From the NCBI RefSeq assembly GCF_004331345.1, contig NZ_SJJZ01000006.1, forward strand, positions 62,001 to 126,000: a stretch of 64,000 bases of DNA, given 5' to 3'. The position numbers and the translations under genes were made by a program. The stretch comes from Kribbella soli. Lineage in GTDB: Bacteria; Actinomycetota; Actinomycetes; Propionibacteriales; Kribbellaceae. A model generated the notes under the pieces. The model worked only from the letters and a program-made list of their open reading frames with translations. It made no database searches and was not told where the DNA came from. Shown in pieces: positions 51,125 to 60,336 of this stretch (the stretch's first letter is position 1; every line of letters starts with the position of its first letter).

Positions 51125-52480
51125 GTGACCACCACCTTCAGCATCAACGACCGGACCTACACCACCCACGGTGCGCCGGTCGTTGTGATCTGTATCGACG
51201 GCAGCGAGCCGGACTACCACCTCGAGGCTGTCAAAGCAGGCCGGATGCCGTGGCTCGCCGAGGTACTCGACAGCGGGCGGGGAACGTCCTGGGAGGCGCA
51301 CTGCGCGATGCCTGCGCTGACCAACCCGAACAACGTGTCGATCGCGACCGGGCAGCCGCCGTCAGTACACGGAATCAGTGGCAACTACCTCTTCGACACC
51401 TCAACGGGTGCGGAAGTGCTGATGAACGACAAGTCGTTCCTGCGGGCGCCGACGCTGTTCGCGGCCGCCAACGAGGCAGGCCTCGACGTCGTCGTCGTCA
51501 CCGCCAAGGACAAGCTGCGGCGGCTGCTCGGCGCCGGGGTCGTGGAGGCCGGTCCCAGCCTCGACGGCTCCGGTGAGTTCGTCGAACCGAGCCGGCGCGG
51601 GATCTGCTTCTCGGCCGAGAAGGCCGACCAGGCCAACCTCGAGGAGAACGGCATCGACGACGTCCTCGCGCTCGTCGGCAGGCCGCTGCCCAGCGTGTAC
51701 TCGGCAGACCTGTCCATCTTCGCGCTGGCCGCGGGCGTCGAGATCATGAAGACCCGCGGCGCCGACCTGATGTACCTGTCGCTCACCGACTACATCCAGC
51801 ACAAGCACGCCCCCGGCACCGAGGCGGCCAACGACCTGTACGCCGAGATCGACCGGCACGCCGCACAACTCGAAGCGCTCGGCGCGGTCGTGGTCCTCAC
51901 CGCCGACCACGGCATGAGCGCGAAGACCGACGACACCGGTGCGCCGAACGTCGTCTTCGTCGAGGACGAGGCACGCCGGATCCTCGGCTCGACCGGCGCC
52001 GAGCCGGGGTCGGACGAGCTGCGCGTCATCCTGCCGATCACGGACCCGTACACCGTTCACCACGGTGCGCTGGGCTCCTTCGCCAGCGTCTACCTGCCCG
52101 CGGGCGCGGACCTCGACTCGACCATCGAGGCGCTCCGGACGATCGACGGCGTACAGACCGTGTGCAACCGGGACGAGGCCGCCGACAGGTTCTCGCTGCC
52201 TGCCGACCGGATCGGCGACATCGTGGTCCTCGCCGAGAAGGGCACGGCCCTGGGCCGGTACGCCGCCTGGCACGACCTGACCGGCCTCGATGCTCCCCTG
52301 CGGTCGCACGGCGCGCTGGGCGAGCTGCAGATCCCGTTCCTGATCAACCGGGTGCTACCCCGGCCGGAAGAGCTCGACGAGCCCTGGGGCCGGCCGGCGT
52401 ACATCCACAACTACGACGCGTTCTGGGTCGCCACGACCCTCGCGTCCGAGCATGACCTCGCGGCCGCCCCTGCGTCGTGA
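51125..52480 (+). CDS. phnA: Phosphonoacetate hydrolase
   Basis: The 451-residue alkaline-phosphatase-superfamily enzyme matches phosphonoacetate hydrolase: VVVICIDGSEPDY (metal Asp25), MPALTNPNNVSIATG (Thr66 nucleophile), NYLFDTSTGAEVLMND, LSLTDYIQHKHAPG and TADHGMSAKT. The C-terminal LRSHGALGELQIPFLINR is also typical. It cleaves the C-P bond of phosphonoacetate to acetate and phosphate using two Zn2+. GTG 51125 follows AGGAGA. It heads an operon with a transporter and two dehydrogenases. Confidence 0.9.
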   Translation: MTTTFSINDRTYTTHGAPVVVICIDGSEPDYHLEAVKAGRMPWLAEVLDSGRGTSWEAHCAMPALTNPNNVSIATGQPPSVHGISGNYLFDTSTGAEVLMNDKSFLRAPTLFAAANEAGLDVVVVTAKDKLRRLLGAGVVEAGPSLDGSGEFVEPSRRGICFSAEKADQANLEENGIDDVLALVGRPLPSVYSADLSIFALAAGVEIMKTRGADLMYLSLTDYIQHKHAPGTEAANDLYAEIDRHAAQLEALGAVVVLTADHGMSAKTDDTGAPNVVFVEDEARRILGSTGAEPGSDELRVILPITDPYTVHHGALGSFASVYLPAGADLDSTIEALRTIDGVQTVCNRDEAADRFSLPADRIGDIVVLAEKGTALGRYAAWHDLTGLDAPLRSHGALGELQIPFLINRVLPRPEELDEPWGRPAYIHNYDAFWVATTLASEHDLAAAPAS

Positions 52481-52527
52481 GTCGACCCCGTCCTGCGCGT
52501 TACCCCTGAGAGAGGTCTGCGACGAGG

Positions 52528-53826
52528 ATGTCCAGCACACTTGACCCCAGCACCGGCAACGTCTCGGCCGAACCCGTCTCCGACGCCTCCTTCCGGCGCC
52601 TCGCCTGGCGAATGTTGCTCGCAGCAATGTTCTGCTACCTGTTCTTCTACACCGGCCGGCAGGCCTTCGGTTTCGCGATCACCGGCATCCAGAAGGACCT
52701 CGGCTGGACCAAGGCGACCGTCGGCACGATCAGCGGTATCGCCCTGTGGTCCTACGCCATCGGCCAGATGGTCAACGGCAACCTCGCGGACAAGTTCGGA
52801 GGTCGCCGCCTGATGGCTCTCGGGGCGGTCCTGTCGACGGCCCTGTGCATCATCGCCAGCTTCATGACCTCGCCGGCGGGCATGGCCGTCGCCCTCGGGG
52901 CCAACGGCTTCGTCCAGGCCATGGGCTGGTCGGCCGGCGGCCGGGTGATCTCCAACTGGTGGAGCCACCACGAACGGGGCAAGAGTTTCGGCTTCTACAC
53001 GCTGGCGGCCGGTTCGTCGTCGGTTCTCGTCTACGTCACCTCGACGTTGACGATCACGACGTTCGGCCTGGACTGGGAGTGGCTGTTCCGCCTTCCGGTG
53101 CTGCTGATGCTCGTCGGCGGGATCACCTTCTTCGTGCTCGCGCGGGACACCCCGAAGAGTGCCGGGATCACGCCACCGCGCTCGTTCACCCATGACGCCG
53201 ACGATGTCGCGTACGACAGCGAGGCAGCGGCGCCCAGCTCGGCGGACCGCTACAAGGCCGTGCTCGGGATCCCCAGGATCTGGCTCACCGGTATCGCGAT
53301 CGGGTTCCAGAACGCGGCCAGGTACGGCCTGCTGATCTGGGTCCCGGTGTACTTCCTCGGCGACGCCTGGAAGAAGACCGACAACGCGGTCTGGATCACG
53401 GTGGCGCTGCCCGTCGGTATGGCGGTAGGTGCCCTCGTCAACGGTCAGCTCTCGGACCGCCTGTTCGGCTCGCGCCGCGACCGCCCGATCATGCTCTTCA
53501 TGGTGCTCGGGGCGCTCAGCTCCCTCGGGATCTGGGCCCTGCACCCCGGTGTCGGCCTGGGTATCGTCCTGCTGTTCCTGGCCGGTTTCTTCGTCTACGG
53601 GCCGCAGTCGTCGTTCTGGGCGCTGTGCCCGGACCTCGCCGGCAAGGTGATGGCCGGTACGGCGGTGGGCGTGGTCAACTTCTTCGCCTACTTGTTCGCC
53701 GGCGCCGCCGAACCCATCATCGGCCGCATCATGGACCACAACGGCGGCGACGCCGGGCTGATCTTTCTCATCGTGGCGATCAGCTGTACGGCGAGTGCCG
53801 CCGTAGCGTCGACCATCCGCCGCTGA
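52528..53826 (+). CDS. Major facilitator transporter, organophosphate:phosphate antiporter (GlpT/UhpC) type
   Basis: The 432-residue protein has 12 predicted helices, with the OPA-family segment YLFFYTGRQAFGFAITGIQKDLGW in helix 1, SGIALWSYAIGQMVNGNLADKFGGRR between helices 2 and 3, and a central cytoplasmic loop (about residues 205-240). The family takes up phosphorylated three-carbon or sugar compounds in exchange for phosphate. Sitting between phosphonoacetate hydrolase and two dehydrogenases, it probably imports a C2 phosphonate such as 2-hydroxyethylphosphonate or phosphonoacetate. Confidence 0.85.
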   Translation: MSSTLDPSTGNVSAEPVSDASFRRLAWRMLLAAMFCYLFFYTGRQAFGFAITGIQKDLGWTKATVGTISGIALWSYAIGQMVNGNLADKFGGRRLMALGAVLSTALCIIASFMTSPAGMAVALGANGFVQAMGWSAGGRVISNWWSHHERGKSFGFYTLAAGSSSVLVYVTSTLTITTFGLDWEWLFRLPVLLMLVGGITFFVLARDTPKSAGITPPRSFTHDADDVAYDSEAAAPSSADRYKAVLGIPRIWLTGIAIGFQNAARYGLLIWVPVYFLGDAWKKTDNAVWITVALPVGMAVGALVNGQLSDRLFGSRRDRPIMLFMVLGALSSLGIWALHPGVGLGIVLLFLAGFFVYGPQSSFWALCPDLAGKVMAGTAVGVVNFFAYLFAGAAEPIIGRIMDHNGGDAGLIFLIVAISCTASAAVASTIRR

Positions 53827-53845
53827 AACGACTGAACGGGACACA

Positions 53846-54928
53846 ATGATGACGACAGTGAACGCGACCGCGGCGGTCTGGTCCGGCGTGGAAGCGGGCT
53901 TCTCCGTCGACACGCTGCCGCTGCCTGTGCTGCGGCCGGGTGAGGTCCTGGTCCGCACCGAGCTGGCCACGATCTGCGGCAGCGACCTGCACACGATCAA
54001 CGGCGACCGCCCCACTCCGCTGCCGACCGTCCTCGGGCACGAGGCCATCGGCCACGTCGTCGCCACGGGAGGCGGCGTGACCGCCGCTGACGGAGAGCCG
54101 GTGAGCGAGGGTGATCGCATCACCTGGACGATCGGTACGGCGTGCGGCACGTGTCGCCGGTGCCTGCGCGGCATACCCCAGAAGTGCCTGTCAGTGCGCA
54201 AGTACGGCCACGAGGCGATCGACGACCACTGGAAGCTCAACGGTGGTTTCGGGACGCACGTGCACCTCGTGGCGGGCACTGGTCTGGTGAAGGTGCCGGG
54301 CCACTTGCCCGCCACCGTCGCCACGCCCGCCAACTGCGCCACGGCAACGGTCACCTGTGCGGCTCGCCGTACCAAGCTCACCGCGGACGATGTCGTTGTG
54401 GTGCTCGGATGCGGAATGTTGGGGCTGACCGCGGTGGCGTATGCCCGCGACCTCGGCTGCACGACTGTGATTGCGTCTGACGTCGATCCGTCGCGCCGCG
54501 AGCTGGCGACGCGCTTCGGCGCCACCACCGTCGTCGAGCCGCAGGACCTCGCCGCCACCACGAGCGAGTACGGCGCCGACGTCATCTTCGAACTGTCCGG
54601 CAACAGCCACGCGGTCCGGTCAGCGTTCGAGGTGGTCGATCTGGGCGGCCGGATCGCCCTGGTCGGCTCGGTGTCGCCCGCTCCCGAGATCAGCTTCGAA
54701 CCGAGCGGTTTCGTCAAGAACCTCACGACCGTCGTCGGCAGCCACAACTACCGGGTCGACGACCTTGTCGAGGCGATCGACTTCCTCGAGCGCACGCCGG
54801 CGCAACAGTTGTTCGCCGGCCTGATTCCGGCGCCGTACGCGCTGGCCGACATCGTGCAGGCGACGAAGACCGCCAGTACCGGCGGTGCGCCGCGCATCGC
54901 CATCGATTTCAAGGAGATCTCCTCGTGA
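53846..54928 (+). CDS. Zinc alcohol dehydrogenase, phosphonate-catabolism type
   Basis: The 360-residue MDR enzyme has catalytic-zinc residues in TICGSDLH and LGHEAIGHV, a structural-zinc lobe CGTCRRCLRGIPQKC, and a Rossmann loop VLGCGMLGL. The arrangement fits the group of alcohol dehydrogenases recurrently found in phosphonate operons. Given the neighbours it may oxidise 2-hydroxyethylphosphonate to phosphonoacetaldehyde with NAD(P). Two consecutive ATG codons (53846, 53849) can start it. Its end overlaps the aldehyde dehydrogenase start by 4 nt. Confidence 0.8.
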   Translation: MMTTVNATAAVWSGVEAGFSVDTLPLPVLRPGEVLVRTELATICGSDLHTINGDRPTPLPTVLGHEAIGHVVATGGGVTAADGEPVSEGDRITWTIGTACGTCRRCLRGIPQKCLSVRKYGHEAIDDHWKLNGGFGTHVHLVAGTGLVKVPGHLPATVATPANCATATVTCAARRTKLTADDVVVVLGCGMLGLTAVAYARDLGCTTVIASDVDPSRRELATRFGATTVVEPQDLAATTSEYGADVIFELSGNSHAVRSAFEVVDLGGRIALVGSVSPAPEISFEPSGFVKNLTTVVGSHNYRVDDLVEAIDFLERTPAQQLFAGLIPAPYALADIVQATKTASTGGAPRIAIDFKEISS

Positions 54929-56388
54929 GCCTCGACTTCAAGGTCCAGGCGGACCACCTGCTCAACTACGTCAACGGAACGTGGACACCGAGCAGCGGTG
55001 GGCAGACCCGGCCGAACCTCAACCCCGCCGACACCGGCGACGTGATCGGTGAGTTCGGCGAGTCCGTCGCGGCCGATGTCACCGCGGCGGTCGACGCCGC
55101 CGAGGCCGCTCAGCCGGACTGGGACGCGATCGGGCCGATCGAGCGGGCCAAGGTGCTGACCAAGGCGGCCCGGCTGATCGAGGAGCGGATCGAGGACTTC
55201 GCCGCGGCGATCACCCGCGAGCAGGGCAAACGCCTCGGCGAGGCGCGCGGCGAGGTAACCCGTGGGCTGGCGATTCTCGAGTTCCACATCGGTGAGGCGC
55301 GCCGGATGAACGGCGAGACCACCGCCGCCGAGGAGCCGCGCACCGTCGTGCTGACGTTCCGGCGTCCGATCGGCGTCGTCGGCCTGATCACCCCGTGGAA
55401 CTTCCCCCTCACCATCCCCATCTGGAAGGTCGCTCCGGCCCTGCTGTCCGGCTGTACGGCGGTCCTCAAGCCATCCCCGCTGACTCCGCTGACGGCGGCT
55501 CTGCTCGTCCAGGCGTTCCACGACGCGGGCGTGCCGGCCGGCGTACTCAATCTCGTGCAGGGCGACCGCGAGGCCGGCGAGGCCCTCGTCGACGATGAGC
55601 GAGTGGCCGGGATCTCCTTCACCGGATCGCTGCCCGTTGGCCAGGCCATCAACCGGGCCGGCGCCGGCCGCCTGATGCGGACCCAGCTCGAGCTCGGCGG
55701 CAAGAACGCGCTCATCGTGCTGGCCGACGCCGACCTCGACGCGGCGTGCGACGCCATCGTCCACGGCGCGTACGGCCAGTCGGGTCAACGGTGTTCGGCC
55801 ACCAGCCGGATCATCGTCGACCGCGCCGTACACGACGAGCTGATGGCCCGGCTCGCCCCGCGGGTCCGCGCCATGAAGATCGGTCCGGGAGACCAGCCGG
55901 ACGCCGACATCGGTCCGGTCGTCAACGACGAGCGCCACCAGGCCTGTCTCCAGGCCATCGAGCAGGCCGTTGCCGACGGCGCCGAACTGCTGGCCGGCGG
56001 TGGGGCGGCCGAGCTCGGCACCCCGGGGTACTTCGTCAAGCCGACGCTGCTCGACGACGTCGCATGGGACTCCGAACTCGCCCAGGAGGAGGTCTTCGGG
56101 CCGGTCCTGTCCGTCATCACCTGCGACGGGTACGACGACGCGATGCGGATCAGCAACTCGGTGAAGTACGGGATGTCCGGGACGATCTTCACGCAGAACC
56201 CGGCGCTGATGTTCCAGGCGCTGCAGGACTTCCAGGCAGGCATGTTGCACGTGAACCGCCCCGGTGTGGGCGCGTACTCGCACCTGCCGCACATGGGCGC
56301 CAAGGCCTCCCAGCTCGGCGCGCCGGAATGCTCGCCGGACGTCTGGAACTTCTACACCGACCTCCGGTCGGCCTGTATCAGGTACTGA
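54925..56388 (+). CDS. phnY: Aldehyde dehydrogenase, probable phosphonoacetaldehyde dehydrogenase
   Basis: The 487-residue ALDH has TPWNFPL, FTGSLPVGQ, general base Glu256 (LELGGKN) and catalytic Cys290 (GQRCSATSR). A PhnY enzyme oxidises phosphonoacetaldehyde to phosphonoacetate with NAD+, the substrate of the hydrolase at 51125. The GTG start overlaps the alcohol dehydrogenase stop as GTGA, so the two are translated together. The phnY name is supported by context rather than by a unique motif. Confidence 0.8.
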   Translation: MSLDFKVQADHLLNYVNGTWTPSSGGQTRPNLNPADTGDVIGEFGESVAADVTAAVDAAEAAQPDWDAIGPIERAKVLTKAARLIEERIEDFAAAITREQGKRLGEARGEVTRGLAILEFHIGEARRMNGETTAAEEPRTVVLTFRRPIGVVGLITPWNFPLTIPIWKVAPALLSGCTAVLKPSPLTPLTAALLVQAFHDAGVPAGVLNLVQGDREAGEALVDDERVAGISFTGSLPVGQAINRAGAGRLMRTQLELGGKNALIVLADADLDAACDAIVHGAYGQSGQRCSATSRIIVDRAVHDELMARLAPRVRAMKIGPGDQPDADIGPVVNDERHQACLQAIEQAVADGAELLAGGGAAELGTPGYFVKPTLLDDVAWDSELAQEEVFGPVLSVITCDGYDDAMRISNSVKYGMSGTIFTQNPALMFQALQDFQAGMLHVNRPGVGAYSHLPHMGAKASQLGAPECSPDVWNFYTDLRSACIRY

Positions 56389-56433
56389 CGTCTCCGTGCG
56401 ACGATGGCCGCGTTCTCGCAGGAAAGGCGGCCG

Positions 56434-57327
56434 ATGTTCAGTCTCACGCAGCTGGAGATCCTGGTTCGCGTCGTCGACGAAGGTAGCTTCTCCGCGGCGG
56501 CGAAGTCGCTCTACATGAGCCAGCCGGCCGTCTCCAACCACGTCCGGCAGCTGGAGCGGAGTCTGGGCGTGAGCCTGGTCCAGCGCGGGCCGCACGGCGC
56601 CCAGCCGACGCCTGCCGGTGCGGTCGTCGTGGAGCATGCGCGCGAGGTCCTGGCCCTGCTGGACCGGCTCGAGCACGCGACCGCCGGGTACCGCGGGCTC
56701 GACACCGGCCAGCTCGTGGTGGCCGGTACGACGACGTTGGGCACCTATCTGCTGCCGCGCCTGATCAGCGAGTTCACGATCCGCGCACCCAAGGTGTCGT
56801 GCCAGATCCGGGTCGGGAACGAGGACACGGTCGAGTCGTGGTTGCTGGCCGGCGAGGTCGGCCTCGGCCTGTGCGCGGCGACCCCGACGGCCGAGGCCCT
56901 CCGCAGTGAGCCGGTGCTGACCGAGGACATGGTCCTGGTCGCGCCGGCCGGCTGCCCGCTGAAGGATCGCCGGATCACCGCGGCCGACATCGCGACCAGC
57001 CGCTTCCTGCTCCGCGAGCCGGGATCGGCGACCCGCCGGCTGCAGGAGCAGTCGCTCCGCGCCTGGGGACTGGATCAGGTCGACACCTGGGACCTGTGGG
57101 GCTCGGACACGGTGAAAGAGGCAGTACAGCAGGGGCTGGGCCTGGCGGTCCTGTCCGAACACGTCGTACGCCGCGAGGTCGAGGTCGGCTTCCTGGTGTG
57201 TCTCGACATCAGCCCGGCTCCCCCACAGCGCGAGGTCTCCCTCGTCCGCCGCGCCGACCGAATCCTCACTCCTCCCGAAGAGGCCTTCACAGCCCTGGTC
57301 CGAGCCACCGCGGAGTGGCCCCGCTGA
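56434..57327 (+). CDS. LysR-family transcriptional regulator of the phosphonate operon
   Basis: The 297-residue protein opens MFSLTQLEILVRVVDEGSFSAAAKSLYMSQPAVSNHVRQLE, a LysR winged helix, followed by a periplasmic-binding-like effector domain. ATG 56434 is preferred over the earlier ATG 56404 because GGAAAGG lies 6 nt upstream and the family length fits. It follows the aldehyde dehydrogenase by 45 nt, so it may be part of the operon and activate it in response to a phosphonate. A palindrome pair lies downstream. Confidence 0.87.
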   Translation: MFSLTQLEILVRVVDEGSFSAAAKSLYMSQPAVSNHVRQLERSLGVSLVQRGPHGAQPTPAGAVVVEHAREVLALLDRLEHATAGYRGLDTGQLVVAGTTTLGTYLLPRLISEFTIRAPKVSCQIRVGNEDTVESWLLAGEVGLGLCAATPTAEALRSEPVLTEDMVLVAPAGCPLKDRRITAADIATSRFLLREPGSATRRLQEQSLRAWGLDQVDTWDLWGSDTVKEAVQQGLGLAVLSEHVVRREVEVGFLVCLDISPAPPQREVSLVRRADRILTPPEEAFTALVRATAEWPR

Positions 57328-57392
57328 CGTCCAAGCCGCAAGTGTCCTGCGCCGCAAGTGGCGTCATAAGTCCACCCAACCGAACCCGACGC

Positions 57393-57418
57393 GCCTCCCC
57401 AAACCGGTTTGGGGAGGC
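57393..57418. repeat. 26-bp perfect palindrome, dispersed family copy 4
   Basis: The core CCCCAAACCGGTTTGGGG is extended on both sides to GCCT and AGGC, giving a perfect 26-bp palindrome. It is the same core as in the array at 41986-42160. It sits 65 bp after the LysR stop, in the gap between convergent genes, where it could end transcription from the left. Confidence 0.85.
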
Positions 57419-57468
57419 TCTTCCCTCCGACTGGGGAGCACCACTGCCCGATCCGGGTGGGCAGGACT

Positions 57469-57486
57469 CCCCAAACCGGTTTGGGG
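57469..57486. repeat. 18-bp palindrome core, dispersed family copy 5
   Basis: CCCCAAACCGGTTTGGGG recurs 76 bp after copy 4, similar to the 72-73 bp period of the first array. The spacer contains CCCGATCCGGG, comparable to CCCGAATCGGG in the other array. It is the copy nearer the GroEL stop at 57597. Confidence 0.85.
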
Positions 57487-57596
57487 CCCGAACGACAGGC
57501 AGCGTGAGTGGGTGGCTGGCTTCGGATATGGGGCGCGAATCTCCTGCTGGCTGGCTGGCTGGCACGAGGCTGCCCGGACCTCTTCCTGCGGCAGGG

Positions 57597-59288
57597 TTAG
57601 CCGACTGATGGGCCGAGGCCCAGGGACTGTGGTGTGCTGGAGTCCGGGGACGGCTGGTGGAGGCCCTCATCCAGGGCGCCGTACTCGGTCATCAGGGCCG
57701 CGCTGCCGCCCCACGGGGTTTGTTCCTCGGCGATCAAGGTGTTGGTGGTGAGGAGCAGGCCGGCGACCGAGGCGCCGTTCTGCAGCGCTGACCGGGCGAC
57801 GCGGAGCGGGTCGATGATGCCCATCTCGAGCATGTTGCCGTAGCGGCCTTCGAGTGCGTCGAAACCGTCGTCGACACCCATCTGGCCGGTTCGCTCGAGC
57901 ACCTCCGCACCGTTGTAGCCGGCGTTCGTCGCGATCAGGTACGCCGGCTCACGCAACGCCCGCCGTACGATCTCGACACCGGTCGCGTAGTCGTCCTTCA
58001 CCTCCAAGGCGTCGAGCGCCGGTGCGGCATGGAGCAGTGCCATCCCGCCTCCGGCGACGATGCCCTCGGCCATCGCGGCGCGGGTGGCCGACAACGCGTC
58101 CTCGACCCGGTGCTGGAGCTCCTTGAGCTCGGCCGGGGTCGGTGCGCCGACCCGGATCACCGCGACCTTGCCGGACAGCGAACCGATCCGTTCGGTGAGC
58201 ACGTCCTCGTCGACGCCGAAGGTCGCGCGCTCCAGCTCGGCACGCAACTGCGCGATCCGGAACGCGACCTCCTGCTCGCGCCCGGAAGACGCGACAATCG
58301 CGGTACGGTCCGCATTCACCCGGACCTGATCCGCGCGGCCCAGCTGGGCGAGCGTCATCGTCTCGAGGGTGAAGCCCGAATGCCGGCTGTACACCGCGCC
58401 ACCGGTGATCGCCGCGATGTCCTCCAACTTGTGCAGCCGCCGGTCGCCGAACCCCGGCGCCTTCACGGCCACGCACTGGAACAGCCCGTTGACGTGGTTG
58501 TGCACCAGCATGCTGAGCGCCGTACCTTCGAGGCTCTCGGCGATGATCACCAACGGCCGCGGCTCGCGCATGATCTTGTCCAGCAGCGGCATGATCTCCT
58601 GCACCTTGGTGATCTTCTCGCTGCACAACAGGATGTACGGGTCGTCGAGGTTGGCCTGCAGGCTGCCCGGGTCCGTCACCATGTACGGCGACAGGTAGCC
58701 GTTGTCGAACTCGAATCCCTCGACGAAGTCGACCCCCATGCCGTGGACGGCGGACTCCTCGACCGTGACGATCCCGCCGTCGCCGATCGTGAACAGCGCC
58801 TTCGCGATCGCGGCGCCGACCACGTCGTCGTCATTGGCCGAGATCGCCGCCACCCGGGCGAAGTCCAGCTCGGTGGCGACCGGATGGGCGACCTCACGGA
58901 GCCGCTCGACCAGCTTGCCGACGGCCACGTCGATGCCCCGCTTCACCAGGACCGGGTTGCCGCCGTTGGAGATCGCGATCATGCCCTCGCGGATGATCGC
59001 CTGTGCGATCACGGTCGCGGTGGTGGTGCCGTCGCCGACGATGTCGTTGGTCTTGATCGCGGCTTCCTTCACCAGTTGCGCGCCCATGTTCTCGAACTGG
59101 TTCTTCAGGAAGATCTCCCGGGCGATCGTCACACCGTCGTTGGTGACGACCGGCGACCCGGTGATCTTCTCCAGGATCACGTTGCGGCCCTTGGGCCCGA
59201 GCGTCGACTTGACCGCGTCGGCCAATTGGTCGACGCCGGACAGCAACAAGTCGCGAGCCTGCTCTCCGAATCTGAGTTCCTTGGCCAT
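57597..59288 (-). CDS. GroEL-like chaperonin of the propane monooxygenase operon
   Basis: The 563-residue chaperonin has the GroEL signatures: AKELRFGEQARDLLLSGVDQL, TLGPKGRNVILEK, VTNDGVTIA and VGDGTTTATVIAQ (ATPase Asp86 region), and a late EGIVAGGGMALL. The C-terminus is SSTPQSLGLGPSVG instead of the Gly-Met tail of housekeeping GroEL, and no groES precedes it. It is the last gene of the monooxygenase operon. By analogy with MimG of Mycobacterium goodii/smegmatis it should assist folding of the hydroxylase large subunit. ATG 59288 follows GGAGGG. Confidence 0.92.
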   Translation of the reverse strand: MAKELRFGEQARDLLLSGVDQLADAVKSTLGPKGRNVILEKITGSPVVTNDGVTIAREIFLKNQFENMGAQLVKEAAIKTNDIVGDGTTTATVIAQAIIREGMIAISNGGNPVLVKRGIDVAVGKLVERLREVAHPVATELDFARVAAISANDDDVVGAAIAKALFTIGDGGIVTVEESAVHGMGVDFVEGFEFDNGYLSPYMVTDPGSLQANLDDPYILLCSEKITKVQEIMPLLDKIMREPRPLVIIAESLEGTALSMLVHNHVNGLFQCVAVKAPGFGDRRLHKLEDIAAITGGAVYSRHSGFTLETMTLAQLGRADQVRVNADRTAIVASSGREQEVAFRIAQLRAELERATFGVDEDVLTERIGSLSGKVAVIRVGAPTPAELKELQHRVEDALSATRAAMAEGIVAGGGMALLHAAPALDALEVKDDYATGVEIVRRALREPAYLIATNAGYNGAEVLERTGQMGVDDGFDALEGRYGNMLEMGIIDPLRVARSALQNGASVAGLLLTTNTLIAEEQTPWGGSAALMTEYGALDEGLHQPSPDSSTPQSLGLGPSVG

Positions 59289-59310
59289 CAGTTCCCTCCG
59301 GAAATGGTCG

Positions 59311-60336
59311 TTACGGAACGAGGATCGCGCGGCCGCGGACGCGGCCGGCATCGAGATCGGCGACCGCGTCGGCGGCCGCGTCGAGGGGGTACGTCCGGGT
59401 GTGCAGCGTGACCTTCCCGGCCTGGGCGAGCGCCATCAGTTCGGCCAGCTCGTTGAACGTGCCGACGATGTTGCCGACGATGTTGCGTTCGGTGGAGATG
59501 ATGTCCAGAGTCGGGATCTGCACCTGGCCGCCGTACCCGATCACGAAGTAGGAACCGCCGCGGCCGGTCATCGCGAAGCCGTCCTGCTCCGCGCCTTGCT
59601 CGGCGACGAAGTCCAGCACGACGTGCGCGCCGGCACCGTCGGTGAGCTCCAGCACGGTGTCCACCTGTTTGCCATCAGCAACTACCGTCTGGTCGGCACC
59701 GAGCTGCTCGGCCAGCTTCAGCGCGTCCGGGTTACGGTCGACGACGATGATCCGGGCCGCGGTCAGCGCCGCCAGGCACTGCACGCCGATGTGCCCGAGA
59801 CCGCCCGCGCCGATCACCACGGCCGTCGTGCCCGGCGGCAGCAGCGGAAGCGCCTTGCGGACCGCGTGGTACGCCGTGATTCCGGCATCAGCCAGCGCTG
59901 CGACATCCTGCGGCCGGGTGCTCGGGTCCAGCTTCACGCACGCGCGGGCAGAGGTCAGGAGGTACTCCGCCATCCCCCCGTCGCTGTCGAGTCCCGGGAA
60001 CGTGCTGTTCTCGCAATGCATGTCGTCCCCGGCACGGCAGGCGCGACACAACCCGCAGGTCGGGGTCGGGTGCAGGATGACGGTGTCGCCGACCTGCACG
60101 TTGGTGACGGCCGAGCCGATCTGGTGGACCCAGCCTGCGTTCTCGTGACCGATCGTGTAGGGCAACGACGGGTGCATCGCCGCGTCCCACTGACCCTCGA
60201 TGATGTGCAGGTCGGTACGGCACACTCCGGCGCCGCCGATCTTGACGACGACGTCCAGCGGGCCCTTGACGACCGGTTCCGGTACGTCGTCGACCACTGG
60301 TTGCTGGTGGTACCCGTGCAGTCGAACGGCCTTCAT
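59311..60336 (-). CDS. NAD(P)-dependent zinc alcohol dehydrogenase, propanol oxidation
   Basis: The 341-residue MDR enzyme has catalytic zinc ligands in GVCRTDLH and IGHENAG, the structural-zinc lobe CGLCRACRAGDDMHC and the Rossmann loop VIGAGGLGHIG. In homologous clusters it oxidises the alcohol produced by the monooxygenase. It overlaps the DUF59 gene by 4 nt (ATGA). Substrate (2-propanol or 1-propanol) is inferred. Confidence 0.87.
   Translation of the reverse strand: MKAVRLHGYHQQPVVDDVPEPVVKGPLDVVVKIGGAGVCRTDLHIIEGQWDAAMHPSLPYTIGHENAGWVHQIGSAVTNVQVGDTVILHPTPTCGLCRACRAGDDMHCENSTFPGLDSDGGMAEYLLTSARACVKLDPSTRPQDVAALADAGITAYHAVRKALPLLPPGTTAVVIGAGGLGHIGVQCLAALTAARIIVVDRNPDALKLAEQLGADQTVVADGKQVDTVLELTDGAGAHVVLDFVAEQGAEQDGFAMTGRGGSYFVIGYGGQVQIPTLDIISTERNIVGNIVGTFNELAELMALAQAGKVTLHTRTYPLDAAADAVADLDAGRVRGRAILVP

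Noticed and set aside
57328..57596. Possible small gene between LysR and GroEL
   Set aside because: Frames here are short and run through the palindromes; the region is better explained as a repeat-bearing convergent intergenic space.
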